DNA from: Cerioporus squamosus
Lineage: Eukaryota; Basidiomycota; Agaricomycetes; Polyporales; Polyporaceae
NCBI GenBank assembly: GCA_022592435.1
Contig: JABYQS010000038.1
Location: forward strand, 62,001-126,000
Reading direction: 5' to 3'
Length of the DNA: 64,000 bases
Position numbers and translations under genes: made by a program
The notes under the pieces: model-generated
Told to the model about the DNA's origin: nothing
Seen by the model: the letters and a program-made list of their open reading frames with translations, nothing else
Database searches by the model: none
Shown: positions 22,259-34,330 of the stretch, piece after piece
Position numbering within the stretch: the first letter of the stretch is position 1
Layout of the letters: every line of letters starts with the position of its first letter

Positions 22259-22459
22259 AAAGGAAAATGTGTCTACGAGTCGCGCCTTTTCCGTAACTTT
22301 TCTACGGTCAAAAAACTGGCAGTGCCCGCCGTGCGCGTGATGGCCAGTATGCACGACAATCACGTGTTTCCGACGACATCATGAGGCTTAGCCTTCAGGC
22401 TTAGGCTATATGAGCATCACCCTATTCTCCAACTGTCTCCCACTTCGACATACGAGAGG

Positions 22460-23834
22460 ATGCCACCAATCCAGCGTGAAGCTACACTCATCTTGTCCGG
22501 TGGCGTGGTCGGGTCGCCGATGGTCATGCACGACCCTCAGGCATGGATGGTGGGAGCGCTCGCTTTACTTACACCACAGCACTTCAGACGTACAATCACC
22601 TTCACAGACCCGGTATGACAACCGTCGACGCTTTACGCATACTATACCTGCACGCGGGAGGTAAGCCAGGTGCCGGTGGCGAACTTGGATCGTGTAGTCA
22701 CCCCTCATGATCAGACTGGAAGGCGCTATGCAGACAGGGGAGATCGAGGCTCTCGGAAAGACAGGTGCAGACGCTAGTTCCTCTAAGGCTGTATTTGGTC
22801 CGTTCAATACCATCTCGACCGTTGTATTGTACTGAAGAATGTGCAGGTCACGTTATGGCCGCCACCGGAACCTCACATACATCGTCCGCATCGACAGTGT
22901 CTCAGGAGACTCCCGCCGCGGGAGGATACCCATGCTTATCCGAAAGCGAGGACCTGCAGGACGTTCTGTCGTCAGTCCAAACTACAGGTGAGTTTGAGTT
23001 ATATGGGCATGGCGTTAAATGAACTCGCTCTTACCGCGCTTGAAATCGGAGGCCCCCATCACCAGGATCGTCGTCCGCTCAATCCCAGTTCCTCGTCCTC
23101 GCCTGCGGTTGGGCCAGTCAGGATGGCTCCTCTCTCCGAGCCCCCAAGATCACACAACATTCGTGATGCCACATCCCTCACGCGAGAGCCTGACTTGGAC
23201 CGGTCTCCCGGCCCCAAGGAGCCCTTGCCGTTCATTTATTTCCCAGTCCCAGCCCAGCCTCGTGCGACACGCATCACCGATGAATACGGTACACCGAAGA
23301 AGCAGCAAGACTCTGACGAGTTCGCCAGCCATACTACGCCTGAAACCGAAGATGTAGACGCCGCGGGAGACTTACAGAGGTACAGCTCGCGAATCGTTGC
23401 GTATCATTGTGATGACTCTTAGGATTGCTCCCAGGTCCGTTGTGGTCAGCTATGGCGACATCACTGACTGGAATAAGTACCGGAGCTCCAAAGAGTTCAA
23501 AGACCGCACGGGCGAGACCGTGTGGTTTCGCACATCTGGACCGTCCACCGTGTGGCAACCCCCGTCTTCGCTGAAGGCGCTGATTGACCAGATATATGTC
23601 CACCACGACGAGCGCACCTCCTGCAGCAAATACTGGGTTGTCAATGAAGCTGGAGGCTGGGTCTCTGTGCAGCAAGGTGACTCGCAGCCCTCGAATCCTG
23701 GGCGTCGCCTGAACATCAAGAGCAACGGCGATCCTTCTTGGGTCATGAAGGCATCATACGCCGTACACCGCAGTAGACTACGGCGTAAGGAAGGCCCGCA
23801 CGGTACATCCGCAGCGCTGGTGAGCGGTTCATGA
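22460..23834 (+). CDS. orphan protein, about 359 aa
   Basis: Five exons fit: 22460-22612, 22670-22764, 22847-22987, 23089-23379 and 23435-23834. All have GT...AG borders and consistent phases; the fourth acceptor (23088) and the fifth (23422 or 23434) are the least certain. The N-terminal part (TLILSGGVVGSPMVMHDPQA) is followed by a compact Arg-rich block (YGRHRNLTYIVRIDSVSGDS), a Ser/Pro-rich disordered linker and a C-terminal domain with Trp and Tyr (VVVSYGDITDWNKYRS, SKYWVVNEAGGWVSVQQGD). No known domain was recognised. It sits between two other plus-strand orphan genes; nothing indicates that they share a function. Confidence 0.6.
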
Positions 23835-24367
23835 GCTTTGCGTGATATCCATCAATATCTCATAGCTGACTGCAATCACCAGCGACCTGCCCATGAATCC
23901 CTTGACACCACCTAATGAATCACACGTCCGCCTCGTTCCTCCAGTTCATTTGCTAGATCGCTTGTATCGTATGGATCTCTGCAAAATACACCACTATCGG
24001 CCCCGTCTACGCGCCCTTCATTAACGTACGGTAGAGGGCGTCCACGGGCGGCGCCACAGAGCGCTTGTAACGTATCGTAGCGAGTCTAAGTAGCTACTCT
24101 ATCCTGTCCAATACTCGACACCGCAAGTTTGCCACTGTGAACGCGCAGACATGTCCCTATATTGTTCTGGCCTCTTATCAATATCGGGGTTGTTTTGCGG
24201 CCTTATGTTATATTTCTTTGTCCTCTCTCATGCCTCATGTTGATCAATGCACGCACATGGCCACGACTCACCGCAAGGCCACCGAACCTCAACGTCTTGC
24301 GCATCTCTACTCCCAACTTGAAAGCAAGTCCCAATACCCTCCGTTGCGATAGAATCAGTTCAAGATA
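23835..24367. other. intergenic
   Basis: No gene recognised between the stop at 23834 and the next ATG at 24368. It presumably carries the 3' end of the upstream gene and the promoter of the downstream one. Confidence 0.4.
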
Positions 24368-27300
24368 ATGGCATCTGCGAACAAGTACATCAGTGAGTCT
24401 GCCGTTGTTCGAGCTAGGTCTGCCATCAATATTCATCTGTACGCTACGACAATACCGTGACAGATACTCAGCGTGTGCCCCATGGCACAGAGGACATCCA
24501 GGGTCATCAAGAGACGGACGATACATTCGATGCGGCGTCCGCCGTCGTCACCGATCCTAGAACCGAAGTTGACCCCGTCCGTGAGTCATTGCCGATGGAT
24601 ATCAACTACCGTGTTCTCTGTCTCATCATGATTATAGGTAAAACGGAAGGGAGCAGCTTCGTCAGTGGTCAGCGTGAGGAGGACTCGGAGATGCGCGATA
24701 TCAGCGTATCCTCAACAAAGGAATTGGAACTCAAATCAGGACTCTCCAGTGAGTGATTGCCTTCAGCCGTCCACTAGATCGCTAAGTTCTGGCTGTACAG
24801 CGGGACAGGCTGGGTCTTCAAAGAAAAGACGCTCCAGCGGCGCTGATGAACAAGTTACGTCCGAGACTCAATCCACAAGTCGCCTCGACCAATATGGGAG
24901 AGTGTTGAAGGCCATGCCTGGTAGTTGCTCCTGTTATATTATAATATTCTCAGCCTTGCTCAACGTGCGATCGTAGTACGGAAGACTAACAGTGGCGTCA
25001 ATTCGGGAGCAGAACCTTTGACGGCGTCTTCGGAGGTAGGTTGGGCAGGGACATATGGTGGTGAAAGCGGCGAAGGTGGGCTGATGTATTGATTCTGCCG
25101 GGCCTACTGTTGACACTCCCTCTCAGCCCCTGTAGCTGGTCCATCTGGAAAGAGAAGTCCAGAAGACGAAGGTGATGAGGTACACGAGGATGCTCAAGGT
25201 ACCGCCGACTCGGATACGACGATGGAAGACGCCGCCCATCCTGTCGAACCTCATGAATCATCGACCTATATGACATACCGTCAGCGCCGTTCGAAGAAGA
25301 AGCAACCCGCTGAGCCAGGCTCGACGACCTTCAAGAAGCGCCGTGTCGAGGGACCAACTCGCACCGACTTCCTTCAGAGCCTGCTAGACTTGCTGAAGAG
25401 CGATACTCAGGCTAACCAGACACCGCAGAATCAGCGCATGGTCCAAATGCTTGAATCTCGCCTGGCGGGACGGACAGCTCGCCGGGCAGGACGTGCAGCT
25501 CGTCTGGAAGAACGCGAGGAGGATCTGGATGAGCTCACGGATGGCAGCTACTCCTACTCAAGTGTGCCATCTGACGACTTCTCGGAGGCGTTGGAAGCCG
25601 AGTTCGAGATGGATGCGACGGCTTCTGTCCATCGCAATACTGCTGCGTTCGCACTTCGGACTACGGGGGAGGCTTCCGGTAGCGAGTCGAGCGACGATGG
25701 AATCATTCGGTACTATGAGGGTAATGAAGACCCCCCCAGCTCCAGGGAGTTCAGCGTCACTAGCGAGGGTAACCAGATCCCCGACTCCGAGCTGGAGGAT
25801 GCGTCCTCTGCAGATGCTGTGATGGACATGGATAATATCCAGGTAAGATTCTGGACTCACATACGAACTCAAAGTGCTAAAGACACCTGCACAGGTCAGC
25901 GACAGTTCGCACGACTCGCGTATGCCTGTAGATCGACGATCCGCGCACCCGGCTGCATCTTCGTCAGCCGGTACTACCCCTCTATCCAACACTACTGTAT
26001 CATCACGTACCAGTGGTGCGCCTCGACAACCTGCACCCATCCCATCCGTCCCATCTGTCTCATCTGTCCCATCCCCCGTATCCGTCGCAATGGCATCCAT
26101 CGCATCTGATGCCACGGCCGCTGCCGCGCCCATCGCCGTTCCATATGCCTCACCCGTTGCAAAGCCCGTCGCCTCGCCCGCCGCTGCTTCGCCCAGCGCT
26201 GCTCCATGTGCCGCCTCGCTCATTGCAGCGCCTGTCGCCCCACCTGCCTCACCCATATCAACCCCGGCGCCCGCCGCATCCGCATCTACACCCCAGGGAC
26301 TGCCGCTCAGCACCATGGACTCAGTTATCGTGCAAATGAGAGGCCATGTTGCAACTATCAAGAAGAGTAATCTCACCTCAACGGCGACATCTGAAGGAAG
26401 TAGGACCGGGGTGGATGTATCACGTATGCCTCAGCAGGATCACCATAGCAATGTACGTTATGATACAAGTTCCGAGACTACGAAGTACTGAGCTGTTCGT
26501 TCAGCAAACGGCTGCCACGACCCCGCAAACTGTCAAAGTCACAAGGAAGCAGAAACGCAAGGACATCGCCGCCGATGCTGCTAGGGGGAGACTCGCGGCT
26601 AGACTAGATGACGAGACGCCAATGATCGTTGATCCGCCGGTTTCTCCCAGTTCCGCTCCCGCATCTCCTCCCCGGACCGCGCTGACGGCACCAGTTGGCC
26701 AGTCGAGGGCGAAAGGCCCTGCGAGCGAGCCCGGCCTCTCGGTCGGCAACCCGGAATCGATCCGTAAACCTCGCCCGTCACCGCTGTCTACCTCTATTCC
26801 GATGCCTGAACAGAAAGCGGTTCTGGAAGGGCAGTTCTCTGCAATGGATGTCGACGCACAACCACCCTTGCTCACCCCGCGTGCACGCAACTTCAGCGCG
26901 AAGGCTGCGCTCTCTTCGCAAGCTGAAGATTCCGCCTCTCAGTCAGGGACTGCGTCGCCCACGCCGCGTGGACGCAGATACAGCGCGATGGCTGCGCTCT
27001 CTTCGCATGCCGAGGATTCCGCCTCTCAGTTAGGGTTTGCGTCACCCACGCCCCGCCCACTCAAGTACAGGGCAAAGGCTGAGCCCTCTCCGGATACCGA
27101 CCACTCCGCCTCTCAAACCGGATCTTCGCCGCACCTTTCCTCACCCACCCCGCGCGGACGCAAGCAACGGTATAAGATCAAGTATGAACGTCCTGCCTCT
27201 CCCACACCTTCTCGTCAGTCACTCTACCCGCTCCTGCCGCATGGACGTCAATTTGTTATGAAAGGTGAACCTGCTTCAGACGACGACGATTCCATGGGTT

Positions 27301-29650
27301 CGATTGATCCGCGCTCTTCTCTCTCGGTCGATAACAATGGGACACCGCGAGCGCGGAGTGTCATAACGAAGATTGAATCGCCAAACTCTGATGATGAGTC
27401 TGCGGCACTGTTGACTAAGGTCGAATCGCCCGATTCTGAGGAGGAAGCCGCCATCCTACATGCTATCTTCCCTGAACCCGAGACACCACCACGGCATGAA
27501 TCGCCCAACCCGTTCGACGATGTCCCCGGCCCTAAACCCATTCCAGCCTGGTTGAAGTCTCCAGTGCCAGTTATAGACCGGTCCACCGGTGCAAACCGCC
27601 AGGGCGGCAGCGGCAGGAGTGTGCCCTCAGGGATCCGAGGGGAGACGTCTACTTCGCAGGGTTCGAATCAGGCCTCGTCGTCTCGGAGCAAACAGTCTCG
27701 AGTCTCTGTTGACGACACGGGAGGACAGACAGCGACCGTGGAGTCAACGTCGCGTCCGGCCTCCTCCCCATCTCGGAACAATCAGTCTCGAGTCGCTACT
27801 GAACGTACGGGCGCGCAGAGAGAAAAGGCAGCGACCGTGGTATCAACGTCACGTCAGGGCTCCTCGTCTCGCAACAAGCAGGCTCGGTTCGCTACCGAAG
27901 GTCCGGGCGCGCAGAGAGAACAGGCAGCGACCAGTTCAGCGTCGCGTCAGGCCTCGTCGTCTCGGAACAAGGAGGCTCGAGTCACTGCTGAAGGTATGAG
28001 AGCGCAGCCGGCAGCGCACGTGGCCTCTTCATCTCCGGGACACAGTACCCCACAGCAACGCCCCGCCAACGATGCAGATGATGTACGTCGCTAGTTGTTC
28101 GCGGTTCATGCATCCAACTGACACCATTTTGTGTCACAGTATGCCACCAAAGTCGACGTCGACTTATTGAAGGTAGCTGTGGAAGGACTTTCAATGGAGG
28201 TCCGCGCCATTACCAGCTTCCTCAAGCAAGGTGGACTGAATACGTCGAACCACGGCGAGAGTCCGTCTGATGGCGCGGCGGCGGGTCCGTCCAAGGGGAA
28301 GTCATCCTCGTCGAAGGCGAAGCCATCCTCAAAGGGGGAGTCGTCGTCGCATACAAAATCCAAGCAGTACGCCAGCGAGCGCGACGGGTACAGCGGTGAC
28401 AGCGAGGAGGTTGAGAAGCTTAAGCAACCTATCCGTCACAGGTCGGCTGACCACAATCAACTATCGGTGTGTGGTGTTTCATGTGCCTGCGATGAGTCGC
28501 TGATGGATAGTTTGCAGCTCGATGTACAGGCTCACGCAATGACGCTGTTGGGACGAGCAAACAAGTCTTCGCCCTTCCCTAAGCGGACGATCGCTACTGC
28601 AGCCGAGGTACGCGGATTCGACCCCGCTGAAGGTGAATGCTGTACTGCGAAGAAATTCTGCATTGATATATCTGGGACTCCGGCGTCGCCGTGGAACGAA
28701 TCGGCTACGAGAGTCTTCGTCAAGAGCTTCATGACCGTCGCACAGTTCAAATGTCGCAATCGCAAGAAGATACATGACATGTTTAGGTCCTACTTCAGGA
28801 CCTTGCAGCGTCACTACCACAAGGTCGGCGAGGAGAAAGGTGCATTCGAGTCCAACGAAGAGGACGAGGACGATACCGATACACCGAACGCCCCGGAGAT
28901 GGAGGGCCAATCTACGTCGAAGAAGAAGAAGGAGAAGTCCTCCTCGTCGCGCAATCCTAACGACACGTGGTTCGAGAGCTCGAACGCGGCGAAAGGCAAG
29001 GGCAAGGCAACTGCGACCGCACCCGCAGAAGTGGATGCCAAAGCGCACAGTCGCTACCAGAGAAAATATATGGTAAGTGTATATACTTACTACCATGCCA
29101 AGGTCGCTCACTCACATTCTTGCGTAGCTCTGGGATCGACGTTACAAGATCGCATGTCGCTATCGTGTCCTCAAAGACCATGCCTGGATACTGCAGAAAC
29201 TCGGTGTGGACGGTATGAGTTCTGACGAAGAAGAGGAAGGCGCTCCACTCCGTCGATATCGGGTCTTTGTCAAGCCGTGGAGGAGCAAAGTCGTGACTGA
29301 GTTCCTCCGAATCCTCGACGCGTTACACCGTAGGTATCGTCAGAAGGCTGGTGCCGGAACGAAGCGAGGATCCCCTCCACGCCTCCGTTACCTGTGCCTT
29401 GATGAGTCTACCTCGAAAGCCGTCGAGAAGCTGCCAATCAATGCTTACGACGAGACCTGGTACGCAACACTCAAGGGGCTGAGGAAGGACGACATTGCGG
29501 CGAAGGCGCCTTACGACTTCACCATTGACCAGAGTGTCATAGAGTGGGTTACTTCTTAGTCATTCGTATCCTGTACTGACTACCTTCCGTCATTGTAGTG
29601 CTGTCGCTCAGTACGGCCCAGTTGAGCTTAATGGTCTCAAGTATGTCTAA
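24368..29650 (+). CDS. large mostly disordered orphan protein, about 1545 aa, with GVDGMSSDEE motif
   Basis: Twelve exons join in frame: 24368-24392, 24464-24580, 24638-24748, 24801-24920, 24977-25039, 25127-25842, 25895-26452, 26505-28082, 28140-28466, 28518-29072, 29128-29543 and 29599-29650. The first two thirds are disordered: Ser/Glu-rich, a basic stretch KKKQPAEPGSTTFKKRR, an Ala/Pro-rich run near 26100-26290, and loosely repeated blocks around 26890-27060 (SSQAEDSASQSGTASPTPRG type). A folded C-terminal domain begins near RGFDPAEGECC, continues through VFVKSFMTVAQFKCRNRKK and a Lys/Ser-rich spacer, and ends with RRYKIACRYRVLKDHAW, LGVDGMSSDEEEEGAP, RYRVFVKPWRS and LPINAYDETWY. I recall this C-terminal signature in an expanded, uncharacterised agaricomycete family. 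No stops interrupt it, so it appears functional; activity unknown. Confidence 0.75.
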
Positions 29651-29933
29651 GCATTCTTATCATGTGCTTGTACATCACCCCCGGACTATATAGCAGGTTC
29701 CTCGTATTGCTGCACTACCTATTGCTCAATCCAGGCTTTTTCGGTCATGTCATGCGAGGCACACACAATGTGACAGTGATTCGTATAGTGCAGCATGCTA
29801 TGTAGTACCAGCCAGTCCATGTAACGCGGAGCTATCACCCATTTGCAGTGATCAGAACGTATCGTACAGTGTTTGCTCTGAGTCAAGACGCGACATACGG
29901 CAGTCCTATGATGGCGTTCTCGCCGACCGCCGC
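29651..29933. other. convergent intergenic region
   Basis: About 280 bp between the stops of the plus-strand 1545-aa gene and the minus-strand Zn2Cys6-like gene. It probably holds both 3' ends. Confidence 0.4.
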
Positions 29934-31137
29934 TCAGGCGGCGGCGTGCCGCGGTCCGACAGTGTGAAGTTCTTGAGAGTCTGTCCGAGGTCCTGCAATG
30001 ACAATGAGCAATCGAACAGTTTCGTGATGAGCACACTTACGTTTGGATGCACTCTCCGAACTCGAGTTGGAGGCCGCATCATAACGCCTGCGCTTCAGCT
30101 CCAGCAGCTCATCGTTTGTCTTGACGAGGTGCTGGAGCAACATCCGGATGTCCTCCAGGATCGCCGTATTGCCGCTGCTCGTCTTCTTGCGTGAGGTATC
30201 CTTCTTGGGCTTCCGAACCTTCCCAGTCTCGACGGTCGGCGGGTCGTCGTCCTGCAGTTCGTCCACTTGCTCCTCGCCGCTGTTGGTCGCGTCGGCGGTT
30301 GCGACCTGGACGGCCCACTGCTCAACCTGAGCAACGCGGGCCGCGCGCTGTTTCCCCTTCGCCTTCGCGCTCGGTTGCTCCGCGTCCTCTGCGAGCTCGT
30401 CCTGCGCCTCGGCATTCACATCGGCAGCCTGCCCGCCCTCTTCCGCGTCGTCCTTCTCGTTCATCGTGTCGCCTGCATCACCGCCCTGGGCAGGCCCACC
30501 GCGCAGAGCCTTCTTGAGGGCTTCCTGAGTCCTCTTGGGCTTCCACTGGAAGTCGGCAGGTACTGGGGTAAGGTCGAGCTTGACCGCCTCCGAGTACTTC
30601 ATGCAGGATGGCGATGCGGAATGACCCAGGTCCTCCATCCCTATTTGCGATGTCAGTAATGTTCAAGTACACAATCAATGACTTACTGGTCTGATGGGTG
30701 CACATGGGTGCGTCGCCCATGAAGCAATGGAGGCAACGGATCGAATTGCCGTTGTGCGGGATGCACTCGCGTCCGGCATCGACACACGGCTGGCAGGGGT
30801 CTCGGCGTACCTCGCTCAGGTCCTTGAGCCATTTCACGGTGGCCTCCAAGTCCTCGAACTGCTTGACGCGCACGAGTGCGGGAAACGCGGTAAGTTCGAT
30901 GTTTCGAGCATACGCCGCCTCGACGGCCTCGTTCAACGTGGGGTGGTATGTATTCGGGTCGAGGCGGCTGCGCGCGACGAGTCGAGGTAATGTGGAGCGC
31001 ATGTCGGGCGGTGTTTGCGGTGCTGAGTGCCTACGCCGACGACGCGAGACGGCGTACTTATGTGCTTCAGAGGGCGTCGGATGCTGCGATAGCTGCCAGC
31101 AAAGGAGACACGTCGGCCAGTGCTGTGAGTCACTCAT
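29934..31137 (-). CDS. Zn2Cys6-like acidic/basic protein, copy 2 (complete)
   Basis: Exons 30687-31137, 30041-30640 and 29934-29992 (minus strand) give 369 residues. The N-terminal half carries the stretch HPTLNEAVEAAYARNIEL, shared almost unchanged with the first visible residues of copy 1. Six cysteines follow with identical spacing (C-x2-C-x6-C-x9-C-x2-C-x7-C), which fits a Zn2Cys6 cluster lying about 90-120 residues into the chain rather than at the N-terminus. Then come LDLTPVPADFQWKPKR, an acidic middle, a KKDTSRKKTSS basic segment and a C-terminal helix. Both introns match those of copy 1. The ATG at 31137 is the upstream choice; an in-frame ATG at 31002 would clear the overlap with the plus-strand gene starting at 31136. 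DNA binding is inferred from the cluster only. Confidence 0.8.
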
Positions 31138-34100
31138 GGCTGCGGCATACGGCGAAGTTGGCTTCCTGGAGCGGTGTCCTAACATCGAAGCAATGGTGCT
31201 GCGGCAGGATGAACGCGCCGCACGTACAATGACAGTCCTCCGAAAGACCAGCCTCTCGCTCGAGCAAGGTATCTTGCGCGCGCGTAGCTTGTTCGAGGAA
31301 GGCCTCGAGGCGTTCTCCTACAGGCTATCGCGGAGGTCAGTAGTTGTTGAAGTATTCCGAGGCGAGAGAAGTCTTACGATGGTATCCCGCGCCGCGCGTG
31401 AAGGATTTGATAGAGGGGAGGAACTTCAAGGTAGTTTTGGCTACTCGGGCAGAAGTAAGTATAATAATAGTGTGCAGATTTTCGTCGATCGAGCCGACAG
31501 CGACAAGCTCGTCAAGTCCCCGGGCACGTGAGGGTGCAACATGCAACACTCACACGCTCGGCAGCGCCCGTTTGCTGGACGTGCCGATTTCGACGATCGC
31601 TCTCTACCACTAAGTACTGACTGCCCTGCAGTCTACTTACCTTATCGACCTCTGCAGTGGCCAGGCACGTTCCCTCCGCATCGCAACTGCGACCTTTCTC
31701 TGGCGCGTATACGTACTTCGGCTCGATATGTGTTAACAGCGAGGATACATGCAGACTGAGCCAGCTTGCCGCTTCCCTCCCCTCCCTCCGACGTCTGCGG
31801 GCGAGATTGGGTACAAGCCCTTCTCTAAGCAATATAGACGTCTGGCTCCGTTGGACCGAGAAGTATCTCGCGACCTCGGAGGCCATCGCCTTCTATCTCG
31901 ACTGGGATCTTCGCGTCTATCCTCCCCAAGCTTCTTTTCTTCGACATCCGCCCAGCACCCCGATGTCTTGCCAATCGAGCAACAACGTGCTCGCGATATC
32001 GCTGCCAAGACGCAACAGACGAATGTCGAGGACGCCAATTGCGAGGCGAGCTTGGGTTTCTCTGGTGTTGGTCTCTATGCTCAGCTCAACCCGCTCTCAC
32101 CAGGTCAGATTGCGCAGCTGGGTCAACGCGGACGCTGGTCCAAGCTCTTAGACAGATGTTCGGGGCGAACAATGCGCGGGTGATGAAGGGGTTGGTCGGC
32201 GGCTGCAAGCGTTGTACGATGAAGAGGTCCAAGGTGTGGCTGTCTTCACTTCGGGTGAAGTGAAGCTTAGGAATGTACGGTCGCAGGATCATCTTTACCA
32301 GATGTGGGCATAGCGGATGCCACCGATACTGTCGAAGACCCCTCCCCTGTCAAACCCCGCTGCCCGATGTCGACGCTCTCTGTGCCTATGACGAAGCCAT
32401 CGCGAGATATATCCAAGAAGAACTAGACAAGGAGGTATGCACGCGCGTTGCGTGAAACGTGTGCATCATCTGACCCACTTCGTCTGTAGGGCAGTCGCGT
32501 GTGGCGTCAGAAGCACGCTGTGGAAGGACACTGGTAAGCCTGGCGTTCAACGCCCGTGTTTCCATCGAGCTAACGAGCACTGGCCCGCGCCAGGGGAACG
32601 CTCCGAAGAAGCCTCGCCCCTTGGTTGAAGTGGCCAAGGTAAGTTATGGTTCACAACCTGCGATCATCCACTAGCTGACGGTGTATACGGGCCCTTGCCG
32701 TCATTGCTCAAACCTTGGCAGGAAGCGAACCTTCCTCTGGTTACGTACAGACTCCCCGCATGGTACGAAATGGCGAGGGTACTCCCCAAACTGGAATCGA
32801 AGGTCTTGACATGTCTCCGACGAACACGAACGCCACGCAACTTCCTGAGAGCTCCTAAATCGTATGTTTGGGTACACACGTGGGAACGACATCTCCCTCC
32901 CGCACCTTCGGCAGCACGATACGTCCTCGCCTAGTTCGGTGGACAATCCCACCCCGGCACCGCGGAAGAGGAAGTTAAGTTTTAGACCCTTCCCCGTGCG
33001 TTCCCACTTCCTCTGATATCGAATCTTGTACTGACCATGTTGTTCAGATGAGTTCTACGCGCGTGAGCTCCTCCCTCGACCGACTACGCGAGCCTGCGGC
33101 ATCGAGCCCAAGTCGTCCCCGTGGCGAGGACTGAGCGCGCCCCGTCACCTTTCCGCTCTCCAAGCGAGATCTCGATCAGCTCAGACGACAGCGTCATCTC
33201 GCTGAGCAGCGAACCCAATGCTCGATTGGTCCTCCTCCACCTAGCCAACCGCGTAACACCACAGCGACGAGGACTTATACCACGTTCCCTTAATGGAAAG
33301 GAACGCTCAGGCTGAGAAAGGAACGCTGCGTCACCGCGGCCGTCCGATGCCAGTCCGGTTGTCGTTCCGCGCATCGACGCACCGGAACGAGCCCGCCTCG
33401 GGTGCTGGCCAGAGCACCCAAAGCGTGGTCGTTGTCTCTAGCAACGCTCGAGAAGCGTCCCGAGGCCACCTCGCAGCATGCAAAGGAGGTCTCCGGCGAC
33501 GAGAGTGAGCCCGGCTCGAATTTGAGCAACAAAGAGAACATGGACAACGCGGGCGTCATTCGATCTCTCATTAGCCTAGCTCGCAAGGGTATCCTTCGCC
33601 GAACTTGCCCGATCCGATGAGATCGACGTGTTCAGCGACCTCGACGACCTGTTCGGGGCAGAGGTCGAGGACGATGAGCTCTGTGCCTCGACGACCTGTT
33701 CGGGGCAGAGGTCGAGGACGATGAGCTCTGTGAAGTCGCCCGGCTGGACAATCACTCCTCAGTGGAAGACGGCATGCCGACTGCGGCGAGGGATCCCTGC
33801 GAACACGCTCAGCCTCTCGGAGACCTGTTGAGACATGAGACGTGACCGTCGTTGGTCGAGATCCCGAACCCGGCGACGCAGTGGTGCGTCACCCCGTGGA
33901 GCGCTCCGGCGCTCCGAACACGGTGCTCCTCCAGGCTCCTCCTGTTCATCAAGTAGCGTGTGAGTACCTCTTGTAAATCAGTAAGTCGGACATGAGCTGA
34001 TTGCATACTCGCCTAACAAAGCTCATCACTCTGGACCAGCTCTTCGACTTGGTCCCTTCCGACTATGTCCCACTCAGGGGTGCCCTCGCCGAAAACAGCC

Positions 34101-34330
34101 CTGTGTACTATGAGATTTGAAACTCGACATGCGCACGGTGGACAGTACATCCCGCCAACGATCCGATCCACATCTCAGCGCACGGCAAGCATACTCTCGT
34201 TATTCGCCTGCCTGGCGTCGGCCTCTATCCCGAGTTCCCCTTCGCGCTCATGCGCGCCAACGGGCCTTCCACTACCGTCGCGCACTATCCTACTTCCGCT
34301 TCAATCCTCTAAGGTCAAGACTCGCGCTCT
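31136..34330 (+). pseudogene. long multi-exon orphan gene in decay
   Basis: Coding-like pieces follow one another on the plus strand with good donors and acceptors: a helical N-terminal segment from 31136 (LRKTSLSLEQGILRARSLFE), ALCAYDEAIARYIQEELDKE at about 32370-32430, GNAPKKPRPLVEVAK at 32600, SPSSVDNPTPAPRKRKLSF near 32935, SPSEISISSDDSVISLSSEP near 33150, ESEPGSNLSNKENMD near 33510, SDLDDLFGAEVEDDELC near 33635, VTVVGRDPEPGDAVVRHPVE near 33840, and SAHGKHTLVIRLPGVGLYPE near 34175. Frames break near 33140, at the 47-bp duplication (33639-33732) and at an in-frame TGA near 34128. Acidic and SDDSVISLSSE-like tracts recall SUMO-interacting motifs, an inference only. The pieces might also belong to two adjacent genes. 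Confidence 0.4.
33639..33732 (+). repeat. exact 47-bp tandem duplication
   Basis: 33639-33685 and 33686-33732 are identical (CCTCGACGACCTGTTCGGGG through GAGCTCTGTG). Because 47 is not a multiple of three, the second copy pushes the downstream frame out of register. The frame after the second copy (EVARLDNHSSVEDGMP) would follow directly from a single copy. Confidence 0.95.

Noticed and set aside
27660..27680. tRNA T-loop-like GGTTCGAATC
   Set aside because: It lies inside coding sequence and no acceptor stem or anticodon arm can be formed around it.
33995..34330. Separate intact gene ending in LPGVGLYPE
   Set aside because: An in-frame TGA near 34128 and no upstream start; treated as part of the decayed gene.
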